This document shows, in pieces, positions 24,093 to 33,201 of a DNA stretch of 46,869 nucleotides. Where the stretch lies: assembly GCA_019240215.1 (NCBI GenBank), contig JAFAYQ010000007.1, positions 1 to 46,869 on the forward strand, written 5' to 3'. The notes beneath the pieces are model-generated. The model was given only the letters and a program-made list of their open reading frames with translations. It was not told the origin of the DNA and ran no database searches. The translations under genes were made by a program, and so were the position numbers. Each line of letters starts with the position of its first letter. The first letter of the stretch is position 1. The stretch comes from Actinomycetota bacterium. Its GTDB lineage: Bacteria; Actinomycetota; Actinomycetes; Streptosporangiales; Streptosporangiaceae.

Positions 24093-24845
24093 ATGAGATC
24101 GGCCGACGGGCCTGTGCGGCCGCGCCAGGCGCCTGACCAAGCGCCCAGCGGCGGCGAGCGGGCCGAGGAGCAGACGCCTGCGGTGTTCCGCTCGGTGCTG
24201 GCCGCGTTCCGGGCCGGGCTGGCGGACCAGGGGTCGCTGCGGGCCGAGTTCTCCTTCGAGGACGTGCCCGCGCCCAAGAAGCTGGCCCCGTACGCGGCGG
24301 CGACGTCGGCGGCCGTGCAGCGGGACGACGCCGAGGTGGCCTGGGGACGGCTGGTCCTGCTGTTCGATCCGGTCGGGCACGAGGGCTGGCCCGGCTGTTA
24401 CCGGCTGATCAGTTATCTGCGGGCCGAGGTCGACCAGGAGATCGCGGCCGACCCGATGCTGTGCCAGGTCGGCTGGGACTGGCTGATCGAGGCGCTGGAG
24501 GCCCGCACACCCGGTTACGGCACGCCAAGCGGTACCGTGACCCGGGTGACCACGGAAGGTTTCGGCGGCAAACACAGCGAGCCGCCGGTCTACGGCTTCG
24601 AGCAGCGCGCCTCCTGGTCGCCGACCGTGCCCACCGGGCCGTCGGGCGGCCCGGGCGCGTACGGGGTCAACGGGGAACGGGGGGCCGGGCCGGACGACGA
24701 CCCGGCCGCGCTGGACATTGCCGCGCACGTGACCGCCTGGTGCGACTCGCTGGCCGCCGCGGCCGGCCTGCCGCCGCTGGCGCCGGGCACGCACACGTTG
24801 CCTTCGGGCCGCCCGGCGGAATCACGTCCGCGGCGGCGCCGGTGA
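24093..24845 (+). CDS. DUF3000 domain protein
   Basis: Actinobacterial protein of unknown function, 250 residues from ATG 24093. The conserved core covers VFRSVLAAFRAGL through APKKLAPYAAATSAAV, EVAWGRLVLLFDPVGHEGWP and the YLRAEVDQEIAADPML segment; a low-complexity Gly/Pro stretch follows. In Actinobacteria DUF3000 genes commonly precede the ribonuclease D gene, and here the stop overlaps the next GTG (GTGA), so the two are coupled. No catalytic motif seen. Confidence 0.82.
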   Translation: MRSADGPVRPRQAPDQAPSGGERAEEQTPAVFRSVLAAFRAGLADQGSLRAEFSFEDVPAPKKLAPYAAATSAAVQRDDAEVAWGRLVLLFDPVGHEGWPGCYRLISYLRAEVDQEIAADPMLCQVGWDWLIEALEARTPGYGTPSGTVTRVTTEGFGGKHSEPPVYGFEQRASWSPTVPTGPSGGPGAYGVNGERGAGPDDDPAALDIAAHVTAWCDSLAAAAGLPPLAPGTHTLPSGRPAESRPRRRR

Positions 24846-26164
24846 CCGCTGAGCACCAGCCCGCCCCCGACCACGGCGACCCCGACCACGGCGACCCGGC
24901 TGGCAATGGCCGTGCACCCGGGCCCGGTCAGGAGCCTGCCGAAGTCGTGCCGCTGCTCGAGCCGCGCGACGGCCTGCCGCCGGTGATCGAGAGCGCCGAG
25001 GCCCTCGAGCGGGCCACCGAGGCGCTGGCGGGCGGGACCGGGCCGGTCGCGGTCGACGCCGAGCGGGCGTCCGGCTACCGTTACGGCCACCGCGCCTATC
25101 TGGTACAGCTGCGCCGGGCGGGTGCGGGCACGATGCTGATCGACCCGATCTTGTGCCCCGACCTGTCCGGCATCGACGCGGCCCTGGCCGGCACCGAGGC
25201 GGTGCTGCACGCCGCCTCCCAGGACCTGCCCTGCCTGACCGAGATCGGCTACCGGCCCAAGATCCTGTTCGACACCGAGCTGGCCGGGCGGCTGCTCGGC
25301 TTCCCCCGGGTGGCGCTGGGCACGCTGGTCGAGACCGTGCTCGGCCTGCACCTGGAGAAGGGGCACTCGGCGGCCGACTGGTCGACCCGGCCGCTGCCGG
25401 TCGACTGGCTGCGCTACGCCGCCCTCGACGTCGAGGTGCTGGTCGAGCTGCGCAACGCGCTGGCCGAGATGCTGGCCGCCCAGGGCAAACTGGACTGGGC
25501 GCTGCAGGAGTTCGCGGCGGTGCTGGCGGCCGCCCCGCCCGCGCCGCGGCCCGACCCGTGGCGGCGGACCTCCGGCATCCACCGGGTCCGCAGCCGCCGC
25601 AGCCTGGCGGTGGTGCGGGCGCTGTGGGAACAGCGCGACCAGATCGCCCAGGAGCTCAACCTGTCGCCCGGGCGGGTGCTGCCGGACGCCGCCATCGTGG
25701 AGGCGGCCCGGTCCCTGCCCAGCAGCACCGGCGCGATGACAAGGATTTCCGGGTTCACCGGGCGGGTCGCCCGGCGGCACCTGCCCGAGTGGCTGGGCGC
25801 CATCCGGCTGGCCCGCGGGCTGCCGGAGAACGCGCTGCCCGACACCGGCGGGGCCGCCGCCGCCAGCGGGCCGCCACCCACCCACCGCTGGGCGGAGCGG
25901 GACCCGGCCGCCGCCGCCCGGCTGACCGCGGTGCGCGCCACCATCGCCGAGCTGGCCGAGCGCTACACGATGCCGACCGAGAACCTGCTGCCCCCGGACG
26001 CGGTCCGCCGGATCAGCTGGGAGCCGCCCGACCCGCCCGACCCGCTGGCCATCGAGGCCGCGCTGAGCAGCTTCGGCGCCCGGCGCTGGCAGGTCGAGCT
26101 GACCTCGGGGCCGATCTCCACCGCTATCGAAGGCGCGGCCAGCGCCAGGCCCGAAACGCCATGA
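24842..26164 (+). CDS. rnd: Ribonuclease D (DEDD 3'-5' exoribonuclease, HRDC domain)
   Basis: 440 residues from GTG 24842. The N-terminal 45 or so residues are Pro/Asp-rich. The exonuclease domain starts with VAVDAERA (DxE metal site), continues with HAASQDLPCL and FDTELAGRLLG, and ends with YAALDVEVLVEL, giving the DEDD residues. A helical HRDC domain follows (about 235-320). It trims structured RNA 3' ends such as tRNA precursors. Coupled to DUF3000 upstream and to dedA downstream (ATGA overlap). Confidence 0.9.
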   Translation: MTAEHQPAPDHGDPDHGDPAGNGRAPGPGQEPAEVVPLLEPRDGLPPVIESAEALERATEALAGGTGPVAVDAERASGYRYGHRAYLVQLRRAGAGTMLIDPILCPDLSGIDAALAGTEAVLHAASQDLPCLTEIGYRPKILFDTELAGRLLGFPRVALGTLVETVLGLHLEKGHSAADWSTRPLPVDWLRYAALDVEVLVELRNALAEMLAAQGKLDWALQEFAAVLAAAPPAPRPDPWRRTSGIHRVRSRRSLAVVRALWEQRDQIAQELNLSPGRVLPDAAIVEAARSLPSSTGAMTRISGFTGRVARRHLPEWLGAIRLARGLPENALPDTGGAAAASGPPPTHRWAERDPAAAARLTAVRATIAELAERYTMPTENLLPPDAVRRISWEPPDPPDPLAIEAALSSFGARRWQVELTSGPISTAIEGAASARPETP

Positions 26165-27063
26165 GCACCACCCCCGCGCTGCCGGGGATCTTCGGCACGC
26201 TGGCGCCGATCCTCAACCACTACGGCTACTTCGCGGTCGGCGGCCTGGTGCTGGTCGAGGACTTCGGCATCCCGGTACCGGGCGAGACCATCCTCATCGC
26301 CGCCTCGCTGTACGCGGGCGCGGGCCGCCTGAACGTGGTCGCGGTCGGCGTCATCGCCTGGATCTGCGCGGTCCTGGGCGACAACATCGGCTTCCTGATC
26401 GGGCACTTCGGGGGCCGCCGGCTGGCGCTCAAGTACGGCAAGTACATCTTCCTGACCAGCAAGCGGCTGGATCAGGCCGAGCACTTCTTCGAGCACCACG
26501 GCGGCAAGATCATCGTGGCCGCCCGCTTCATCGAGGGGCTGCGCCAGGCCAACGGGATCGTGGCCGGCATCACCGGCATGCACTGGAAGCGGTTCATCCC
26601 GTTCAACGCGCTCGGGGCGGCGCTCTGGGTCGGTCTCTGGGTGAGCGTCGGCTACCTGGCCGGGAACCACATCACCACGATCTACGAGCAGATCACCAGG
26701 TACTCGCTGTACGTGCTGATCGCGCTGGCGGTGGTGGTGGTCGGCTTCATCGGCTGGCGAGTGCGCAAGCATCTGCACGAGCGGCGGGAGCGGGCCACGG
26801 CGGGAGCGCCGGCCGAAGAAGGTAGTGGGGACGTCGGGGCCGCTGAGGCGGATGTGACCGGCGAGGCTGAAGTGGCTGGTGGGGCTGCTGGGGCCGGCGT
26901 TTCGGATGAGGTCGGTGAGGCAGACGGGGCCGGTGAGGCTGAGCCGACGGACCGGGCCGGTGAGGCTGATCCGATGGACGGGGCCGGCGGGGCTGAGGCC
27001 GCGGCCGAGGGGCAGAACGGGGCTCAGCCGGACGCGCGGGTCAGTAAGCCGGACAAGTCGTAG
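26161..27063 (+). CDS. DedA-family membrane protein with acidic repeat tail
   Basis: Polytopic membrane protein of 300 residues; DedA proteins act as lipid-carrier flippases or proton-linked transporters. Conserved parts: LVEDFGIPVPGETILIAASL, GDNIGFLIGHFGGR and the pair AARFIEGLRQANGIVAGITG with its membrane-embedded acidic residue and arginine. After residue about 215 comes a tail of about 85 residues of GEA/GAE-type repeats, unusual for DedA. ATG 26161 overlaps the rnd stop. The last 40 bases are antisense to the mutT1 3' end. Confidence 0.9.
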   Translation: MSTTPALPGIFGTLAPILNHYGYFAVGGLVLVEDFGIPVPGETILIAASLYAGAGRLNVVAVGVIAWICAVLGDNIGFLIGHFGGRRLALKYGKYIFLTSKRLDQAEHFFEHHGGKIIVAARFIEGLRQANGIVAGITGMHWKRFIPFNALGAALWVGLWVSVGYLAGNHITTIYEQITRYSLYVLIALAVVVVGFIGWRVRKHLHERRERATAGAPAEEGSGDVGAAEADVTGEAEVAGGAAGAGVSDEVGEADGAGEAEPTDRAGEADPMDGAGGAEAAAEGQNGAQPDARVSKPDKS

Positions 27064-28007
27064 CGCTCGATGCCGCCGAGAGTGCTCTCGGCCGCTTGCA
27101 GCACCCAGAAGCTGCTCTTGCGCAGCGACGGGTCCTCGGGCGGCGGGGCGTCCAGGTAGTGGCAGGCGACCGACATGATGTCGGGGATGTTCTCGCGGTG
27201 GGCGCAGATGACGGTCGGTACCCCGTCGGCGAGCAGGGCCCGCACCGCCTGGACGACCTCGGGATGCGGGACGTTTTCATCCAAAGATTCGGAACCGGGG
27301 CGGCGGGGCAGCATGAGCGCGGGCTCAGCCACCACCGGCGCGCCGATGTGGGCCGCGTAGGGCTCGACGGTGGCCAGGCACCGGGCGGCCGGTGAGCTGA
27401 CCACCCGGACCGGGCCGAAGCAGCTCAGCAGCCGGGCCAGGGTCCGGGCCTCGGCCTGGCCCCTGAAGTCCAGCGGCCGCAGCAGGTCATCGCCGGTCCA
27501 GTCCTTCTTGTGGCCGGCCGACGCGTGCCGCAGCACCACGAACGGGACGGTCCGGTGCGGCCAGCGTGCGAAGTCGTTCAGCACGGTGACGTCGCTGGCG
27601 TAGGAGACCAGGTCGAAGGCGGCCTCGAGCGGGACCCAACGGACCTCGTCGACCTCGTCGTTGGGTGCGAACGAGGCCGGCTCGCCGGGCCCGACCGGCT
27701 CGGCCGCGGCCCAGAAGTCGACCCGTTTGGGGCGGCCGCTGACCTGGTAGTGGACGGTTTTCAGACGGCGGCCGACCAGCACCCGGACGGTGGCCTCCTC
27801 GGCCACCTCGCGGACGGCGGTCTCCGGCAGCTGCTCCCCCGGTTCCCGTTTGCCCTTGGCCAGCGACCAGTCTTCGCGGCGGGGCCGGTGCACGAGCAGG
27901 ACCTCGGGTCCGCCGCGGCCGCGCCGCCATGAGACCACGCCCGCCGCTTCGATCTCGGCGATCGGGGACAGCGCCGGTTTACCGGGCTCGCCGCGGTCGT
28001 CAGCCAT
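27024..28007 (-). CDS. mutT1: MutT1-like protein: Nudix hydrolase plus histidine phosphatase
   Basis: 327 residues, two domains. The Nudix domain (about 18-150) has the box [20 protein letters not shown]; the glycine normally found two places after this segment is threonine (EEATV). The C-terminal domain (about 160-320) is a histidine phosphatase with the VLRHASAG nucleophile motif. In mycobacteria this fusion cleans oxidised nucleotides (8-oxo-GTP/dGTP) and degrades diadenosine polyphosphates. It overlaps ppk by 8 bases (ATGGCTGA) on the same strand, the order also seen in M. tuberculosis, so both form one unit. Confidence 0.9.
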   Translation of the reverse strand: MADDRGEPGKPALSPIAEIEAAGVVSWRRGRGGPEVLLVHRPRREDWSLAKGKREPGEQLPETAVREVAEEATVRVLVGRRLKTVHYQVSGRPKRVDFWAAAEPVGPGEPASFAPNDEVDEVRWVPLEAAFDLVSYASDVTVLNDFARWPHRTVPFVVLRHASAGHKKDWTGDDLLRPLDFRGQAEARTLARLLSCFGPVRVVSSPAARCLATVEPYAAHIGAPVVAEPALMLPRRPGSESLDENVPHPEVVQAVRALLADGVPTVICAHRENIPDIMSVACHYLDAPPPEDPSLRKSSFWVLQAAESTLGGIERYDLSGLLTRASG

Positions 28008-30339
28008 CGGCCGCTCGCGGGCGCCGCTCCCGGATCAGGTCCAGCTGGATGTCGCGCAACCGCTGGCCGTCCGGCCCGAGGTTGTGCCGGGTCCAGGTGC
28101 CGTCGCGGTCCAGCCACCAGGACGCGGTGCCGTCGTCCATGCCCAGGTTGAGCAGGCGGCGCAGCTCCCGGCGGTGGCCGTCGTCGCTGACCCGGACCAC
28201 GACCTCGACCCGGCGGTCGAGGTTGCGGTGCATGAGGTCGGGGCTGCCCAGCCACACCTCATCGTTGGCGTCGGGGTCGTCCGGGTCGTGGTCGCCGGTC
28301 CCGAACGAGTAGACCCGGGAGTGCTCCAGGAACCGGCCGAGGACGCTGCGGACCCGGATCGTCTCCGACAGCCCGGGCACGCCCGGCTTGACCGCGGAGA
28401 TGCCGCGCACCCACAGGTCGATCGGCACCCCGGCCTGCGACGCCCGGTACAGCGCGTCGACGATCACCTCGTCGATGACCGCGTTGCACTTGAACTGGAT
28501 CCGGGCCGGCTGGCCGGCCAGCTGACGCTCGGCCTGGTGGGCGATCCGGCCGACCAGGCCCGCCCGCAGCGACTCGGGGGCGACCAGCAGTTGCCGGTAG
28601 GAGTCCTGGCGGGCGTAGCCGGTCAGGTGGTTGAACAGGTCGGTGACGTCCTCGGCGATGGTCAGGTCCGCGGTCAGCAGGCCGAAGTCCTCGTACAGGC
28701 GGGCGGTGGACGGGTTGTAGTTGCCGGTGCCGATGTGGCAGTAGCGGCGCAGCGAGCCGTCCGCCTCCTCGCGCACGATCAGCAGCAGCTTGCAGTGCGT
28801 CTTGAGGCCCAGGAATCCGTAGACGACGTGGCAGCCCGCTTCCTCCAGCTTCCTGGCCCAGGCGATGTTGTTGCGCTCGTCGCCGCGGGCCTTGATCTCG
28901 ACCACCACCACGACCTGCTTGCCGAGCTCGGCCGCGTCGATCAGCGCGTCCACGATTGGCGAGTCGCCGCTGGTCCGGTACAGGGTCTGCTTGATCGCGA
29001 GCACGCTCGGGTCGGCCGCCGCCTCGTCGATCAGCCGTTCCACGCTGGTGGTGAACGAGTCGTAGGGGTGGTGGACGAGCACGTCCCGCTCGCGCAGCGC
29101 GGTGAAGATGTCGGTGTCCTTGGGGATGGCCGACGACGACGGCACGAAGGCCGGGTAGCGCAGCTCGCCGATGTCGAGGTCGGCGATGGCGGTCAGGCCG
29201 GACAGGTCGAGCGGGCCCGGCACCCGGTAGACCGCCCGCCGGTCCACGCTCAGCTCGGTGACCAGCCGGTCGAGCACGTCGTTGGACATCGAGTCCTCGA
29301 CCTCAAGGCGGACGGCCGGGTCGAACCGGCGCCGCAGCAGCTCGCGTTCCAGCGCCTGCAGCAGGTCCTCGGTGACGTCCTCGTCGACCTCGAGGTCGCG
29401 CACCCGGGTAACCCGGAACACGTGGTGCTCGACGATGTCGAGGCCCGCGAACAGCTGGGTCAGGTGGGCGGCGATGACGTCCTCGATCGGCACGAACCGC
29501 TGGGGCGACACGGCCAGGAACCGCGGCAGCAGCGGCGGCACCTTGACCCGGGCGAACGTGGTGGCGCCGGTGCGCGGGTCGGCCACCATCACGGCCAGGT
29601 TGAGGGACAGGCCGGAGATGAACGGGAACGGGTGGGCGGGGTCGACCACCAGCGGGGTCAGCACCGGGTAGATGCGCTCCCGGAACAGCTCGCGCAGGTT
29701 GTCCCGTTCCTCGTGCGACAGCTCCTTCCAGCGCAGGATCTCGATGCCCTGGGCGTTCAGGGCGGGCGAGACCTGCTCACTGAAGCAGGCCGCGTGCCGG
29801 GCGGTCAGCTGGCCGGTCAGCTCCAGGGTCCGGTTCAGCACCTGCCCGGGCAGCTGGACGCTGACCCCCTCGACCGGCAGCCCGGCCGCCATCCGGCGCA
29901 TCAGGCCGGCCACCCGGACCATGAAGAACTCATCCAGGTTGCTGGCGAAGATGGCCAGGAAACGGACCCGTTCCAGCAGCGGGACGCTGTCGTCTTCGGC
30001 CAGCTCCAGCACCCGCTGGTTGAACCGCAGCCAGCTCTCCTCGCGGTCCAGGTAGCGGCCGGGCGGCAGCGCACCCAGGCCGGCCCGCTCGGCGACCTGC
30101 TCGATGGCCTTGAGGCCGGTGGCGGTGAGGGTGTCCAGCGGCGGCCCGTCCGGGTCCGGTCGCTGGCCCGCTTCACCGGTCCCGATGCGGTTGGCGGGCG
30201 CGATGCCCTCGGGCGCGTCGCGGTTCGCGGTCACCAGCGGCATCGCGTCGTGAACGGCGCCGTTGCTGGCCGCCTCCCGGGTTTCGGCCGCCGAGTCGGT
30301 GTCTATTGCCCCGTACGGGGTGCCCTCGCCGTCGCTCAT
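28000..30339 (-). CDS. ppk: Polyphosphate kinase 1
   Basis: Makes polyphosphate from ATP, reversibly. 779 residues, normal for PPK1 plus a disordered N-terminal extension of about 75 residues. The N domain starts at [20 protein letters not shown]; the phosphorylated histidine lies in [20 protein letters not shown] and the second conserved histidine region is [13 protein letters not shown] 30339 has GACAAT (30346-30351) 6 bases upstream. mutT1 follows, coupled. A phosphate transporter (pitA) lies 13 kb away in the same window. Confidence 0.95.
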   Translation of the reverse strand: MSDGEGTPYGAIDTDSAAETREAASNGAVHDAMPLVTANRDAPEGIAPANRIGTGEAGQRPDPDGPPLDTLTATGLKAIEQVAERAGLGALPPGRYLDREESWLRFNQRVLELAEDDSVPLLERVRFLAIFASNLDEFFMVRVAGLMRRMAAGLPVEGVSVQLPGQVLNRTLELTGQLTARHAACFSEQVSPALNAQGIEILRWKELSHEERDNLRELFRERIYPVLTPLVVDPAHPFPFISGLSLNLAVMVADPRTGATTFARVKVPPLLPRFLAVSPQRFVPIEDVIAAHLTQLFAGLDIVEHHVFRVTRVRDLEVDEDVTEDLLQALERELLRRRFDPAVRLEVEDSMSNDVLDRLVTELSVDRRAVYRVPGPLDLSGLTAIADLDIGELRYPAFVPSSSAIPKDTDIFTALRERDVLVHHPYDSFTTSVERLIDEAAADPSVLAIKQTLYRTSGDSPIVDALIDAAELGKQVVVVVEIKARGDERNNIAWARKLEEAGCHVVYGFLGLKTHCKLLLIVREEADGSLRRYCHIGTGNYNPSTARLYEDFGLLTADLTIAEDVTDLFNHLTGYARQDSYRQLLVAPESLRAGLVGRIAHQAERQLAGQPARIQFKCNAVIDEVIVDALYRASQAGVPIDLWVRGISAVKPGVPGLSETIRVRSVLGRFLEHSRVYSFGTGDHDPDDPDANDEVWLGSPDLMHRNLDRRVEVVVRVSDDGHRRELRRLLNLGMDDGTASWWLDRDGTWTRHNLGPDGQRLRDIQLDLIRERRPRAADG

Positions 30340-30420
30340 GCTCCCATTGTCACAGGCCGGTCAGATGCCGAGAACCCCCCGGCCGGTGTGACGCTCCGTG
30401 TTCGTCGTGTTAGTACCTTC

Positions 30421-30442
30421 ACCCACAGTAGTGACTGTGGGT
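30421..30442. promoter_or_regulatory. 22-bp perfect palindrome between ppk and the propeller gene
   Basis: ACCCACAGT (30421-30429), a 4-base spacer, then ACTGTGGGT (30434-30442). It lies in the 162-base divergent intergenic region, upstream of both promoters, and has the form of a dimeric repressor or activator site. Confidence 0.55.
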
Positions 30443-30489
30443 CCGGTAACAGCCACGGCACGCCGTCTCCGGTCGCCGCCCGGATTGCC

Positions 30490-30495
30490 TATCAT
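30490..30495 (+). promoter_or_regulatory. -10 hexamer (TATCAT) of the propeller gene
   Basis: TATCAT ends 6 bases before GTG 30502 and fixes the start of the gene, whose open frame extends far upstream antisense to ppk. Confidence 0.55.
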
Positions 30496-30501
30496 GCTGG
30501 G

Positions 30502-31461
30502 GTGCTCCCAGGTGAACAGGGCTCGGCCGACCGAGAAGAGGAATCAGCCACCGCGGCTCCGCCGCCGCCGCTGCCGGAGGATCTGCTCCTGCCGCGGCCG
30601 GGCGCGGGCGGCGTCGCGGTAACGCCGCCCGGTGAGGGGCCCGGGTTCTGGGCCGGCGGGCCGTCGGCGGTGGCCGCGGACGGGGAGATCTTCCTGTCCT
30701 ACCGGCTGCGGCGGCCGCTGGGGCACGGGCGCGGCTACGCGGTCGGGGTGGCCCGTTCCACCGACGGTGAGCACTTCGAGCCGCTGACCATGATCCGCAA
30801 AGAGGAGATGGACACCGACTCGCTGGAGCGCCCGTTCATGGTGCGGACGCCGGACGGGACCTGGCGGCTGTACCTGAGCTGCGCCACCCCCGGCACCAAG
30901 CACTGGCGGGTGGAGGTGCTGGAGGCGGCCCATCCGGCCGAGTTCAGCGCCCGCGACCGGCAGCTGGTGCTGCCCGGCGACGCCAAGAAGGGCGTCAAGG
31001 ACCCGGTCATCATCCGTCGCGACGACGGTTGGCACATGTGGGTGACCTGCCACCCGCTGGAGGACCCGGCCGAGACCGACCAGATGGTGACCGAGTACGC
31101 GACCAGCGCCGACGGCTTGGACTGGGCCTGGGACGGGGTGGCGCTGAGCGGCCGCCCGGGCTACTGGGACGCGCGCGGCACCCGGGTCACCGCGGTCGTG
31201 TGCAGCGGGGCCACGATCGTGGCCTACTACGACGGCCGGGCCACCGCGGCCGAGAACTACGAGGAGCGGACCGGGGTCGCCACCGGCAGCGAGCCGACCG
31301 TGCTGACGGCGGCCGGGACCGGCCCGGCGGCCGCGTCCCCGTACCACGGGGGCGGCCTGCGCTACCTGGACATCCTGCCGCTGGCGGACGGCCGGCGGCG
31401 GCTCTACTACGAGATGACCAGGGCCGACGGCGCGCACGAGCTGCGTACCGAGCTGCGTTAA
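30502..31461 (+). CDS. Glycosidase-like beta-propeller protein
   Basis: 319 residues. No signal peptide. Repeated blades are visible: GPSAVAADGEIFLSYRLRRP, SLERPFMVRTPDGTWRLYLS, VKDPVIIRRDDGWHMWVTCH and RYLDILPLADGRRRLYYEMT. This pattern of a bulky hydrophobic strand with a W/Y-RLYYS ending is that of five-bladed GH43/GH32/GH130-type folds, with candidate acidic residues in ERP, DP and GYWDARGTRV. No exact family can be named, and a non-enzymatic role is possible. Its stop interlocks (TTAA) with the sulfotransferase gene. Confidence 0.65.
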   Translation: MLPGEQGSADREEESATAAPPPPLPEDLLLPRPGAGGVAVTPPGEGPGFWAGGPSAVAADGEIFLSYRLRRPLGHGRGYAVGVARSTDGEHFEPLTMIRKEEMDTDSLERPFMVRTPDGTWRLYLSCATPGTKHWRVEVLEAAHPAEFSARDRQLVLPGDAKKGVKDPVIIRRDDGWHMWVTCHPLEDPAETDQMVTEYATSADGLDWAWDGVALSGRPGYWDARGTRVTAVVCSGATIVAYYDGRATAAENYEERTGVATGSEPTVLTAAGTGPAAASPYHGGGLRYLDILPLADGRRRLYYEMTRADGAHELRTELR

Positions 31462-32450
31462 GCGGACTGCTTGGGGCGGCCGTTCCTGGCCTGGGACTGG
31501 CCCTGCGGGCGGCTGCCGACCATGCCGCCGGACCGCTCGCGCGGCGTCCGCCAGTCGCTGAAGTCGGCCCCCAGCACCCGTTCGAGCCGGTCGAGGTCGG
31601 CTTCGAACCGCGGCAGCAGCGCCTGGCGCTGATCCCAGCTCAGCGGCTGCCGTTCGCGGCTGTGCCGCTGCAGGTACTGCTCGAGCCGGGCGGTCACCGT
31701 GTCCGAGGCTGACCCGGGCAGGAACCGGCCCACGGCCGCGTTCGCGCGCAGCAGCAGCGCCACCACCCGGTGCGCCAGGGTGGACTCCGGGTGCGAGGTC
31801 ACGTTCTGCCGCGGCACCTCGGTGACCAGCCCCGGTTCCACCCCCAGGAACGTGCAGATCTCGTCCAGCGTCTTGGCCGGCTCGTCCACCAGGTGCCGGT
31901 AGCGGATGACCAGCACCTGCTCGCGCGGGAAGAGCGAGAACAGGTGCTCGAGCTGCTCGCCGTACCGGCTCAGCCCGGTGTAGTGCCAGAACGACGCCCA
32001 GCCGGCGTCGATCCGGCGCTGCTCCTCGGCGCAGGCCTGGACGAAGTCGCCGACCGGTTCCAGACCGGCCGACCACAGGTGGGTCCAGTTGGAGTGGGCC
32101 CGCTCGACCGGGTCGCGGATGATCGCGATCAGCTTGACGTCCGGGATGGCGGCCCGGATCCGGGCCATCGCGTCCCGGTCGTACAGGTACAGCGGCGTCG
32201 ACTCGCCGCGCAGCGTCCCGGCCGGGGCGGCAACGAACAGCGCCTCGTAGTCGGCCCGGCGCCAGACGTGCTCCCGGTAGGTCTGCACGTCACCGGGACC
32301 GCCCCGGGTCGGCGGGGGCCCGTCGGTGAGGAAGTGCTTGGGCTCCTTGATCGGTGACAGGTAGAGCCCGGGGTGCTGGGCCAGCGCCGCGTGCAGCGCG
32401 GTGGTGCCCGCCTTGGGAGCACCGATGACGAGAAAGTCCGGCAATGCCAC
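31458..32450 (-). CDS. PAPS-dependent sulfotransferase family protein
   Basis: 330 residues from GTG 32450, which has AAGGAGG 5 bases upstream; a TTG at 32471 adds seven residues but overlaps that site. The cofactor motifs are GAPKAGTTALHAAL (5' phosphosulfate loop, residues about 10-23) and IIRDPVERAHSNW (3' phosphate binding). SPIKEPKHFL is also typical. The acceptor may be a sugar, lipid or small molecule. Cytoplasmic. Its neighbour on the other strand is the beta-propeller protein. Confidence 0.88.
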   Translation of the reverse strand: MALPDFLVIGAPKAGTTALHAALAQHPGLYLSPIKEPKHFLTDGPPPTRGGPGDVQTYREHVWRRADYEALFVAAPAGTLRGESTPLYLYDRDAMARIRAAIPDVKLIAIIRDPVERAHSNWTHLWSAGLEPVGDFVQACAEEQRRIDAGWASFWHYTGLSRYGEQLEHLFSLFPREQVLVIRYRHLVDEPAKTLDEICTFLGVEPGLVTEVPRQNVTSHPESTLAHRVVALLLRANAAVGRFLPGSASDTVTARLEQYLQRHSRERQPLSWDQRQALLPRFEADLDRLERVLGADFSDWRTPRERSGGMVGSRPQGQSQARNGRPKQSA

Positions 32451-32535
32451 GGGGGCCTCCTTGGTACGCAAGACTCCGTCCGGACGGAATTACAGATTAT
32501 GACGATTCATTAGGTAGGTAAAAACTCCGGCCCGG

Positions 32536-32541
32536 TACGGT
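32536..32541 (+). promoter_or_regulatory. -10 hexamer (TACGGT) of the methyltransferase gene
   Basis: TACGGT ends 6 bases before GTG 32548. The same hexamer serves the SGNH hydrolase gene. Confidence 0.55.
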
Positions 32542-32547
32542 CGCGAG

Positions 32548-33201
32548 GTGACCGACCACCTGAAGCTCATCCGGACCGCCTACGACACGGTAGCGGCCGA
32601 CTACGCGGACCGGCTGCGCGACGAGCTGACCGGCCGCCCGATCGAGCGGGCCGCGCTGGCCGCGTTCGCCGAGCTGGCCGGGGCAGCGGGCGGAGCGGCA
32701 GCGGGCGGCGGGGCGGTGGCGGAGGCTGGGTGCGGGCCCGGCCGGATCACCGCCCACCTGGCCGGCCTGGGGGTGCCGATCTTCGGGGTCGACATGTCGC
32801 CCGGCATGCTCGGGGTCGCCCAGCGCTCGCATCCCGGCCTGGCCTGGGCGCGCGGCTATCTGGCGGCGCTGCCGGTGGCCGCCGGCGCGCTGGCCGGGCT
32901 GGTCGCCTGGTACTCGATCATCCACACCCCGCCCGGGCAGCTGGCCACCGTGTTCGCCGAGTTCCGCCGGGTGCTGCGGCCGGGCGGGGCGCTGCTGGTC
33001 GCCTTCCAGGCCGGCGACGAGCGGGTCCACCTGCACCAGGCCTACGGCCACGCGATCACCCTGGACGCCTACCGGCTGCCGCCCGCCTGGATCGAGGACC
33101 AGCTGGCGGCGGCCGACCTGGTCACCCACACCCGGATCGTGCGGGACCCGATCGCCCGGGAGTCGACGCCCCAGGCCTTCCTGCTGGCCCGGGCCACCTA
33201 G
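32548..33201 (+). CDS. Class I SAM-dependent methyltransferase
   Basis: 217 residues. Motif I for S-adenosylmethionine is VAEAGCGPGRITAHL (about 56-70), followed by FGVDMSPGMLGVAQ (acidic ribose-binding loop), YSIIHTPP and the LRPGGALLVAF strand. Methyltransferase domain of the UbiE/type-11 kind; the acceptor is unknown. GTG start, leaderless. The TAG stop interlocks (CTAG) with the sigma factor gene on the other strand. Confidence 0.88.
   Translation: MTDHLKLIRTAYDTVAADYADRLRDELTGRPIERAALAAFAELAGAAGGAAAGGGAVAEAGCGPGRITAHLAGLGVPIFGVDMSPGMLGVAQRSHPGLAWARGYLAALPVAAGALAGLVAWYSIIHTPPGQLATVFAEFRRVLRPGGALLVAFQAGDERVHLHQAYGHAITLDAYRLPPAWIEDQLAAADLVTHTRIVRDPIARESTPQAFLLARAT

Noticed and set aside
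27790..30501. Long plus-strand open frame antisense to mutT1 and ppk, in frame with the propeller gene
   Set aside because: Only the part after GTG 30502 has domain signatures and a promoter; the rest mirrors ppk.
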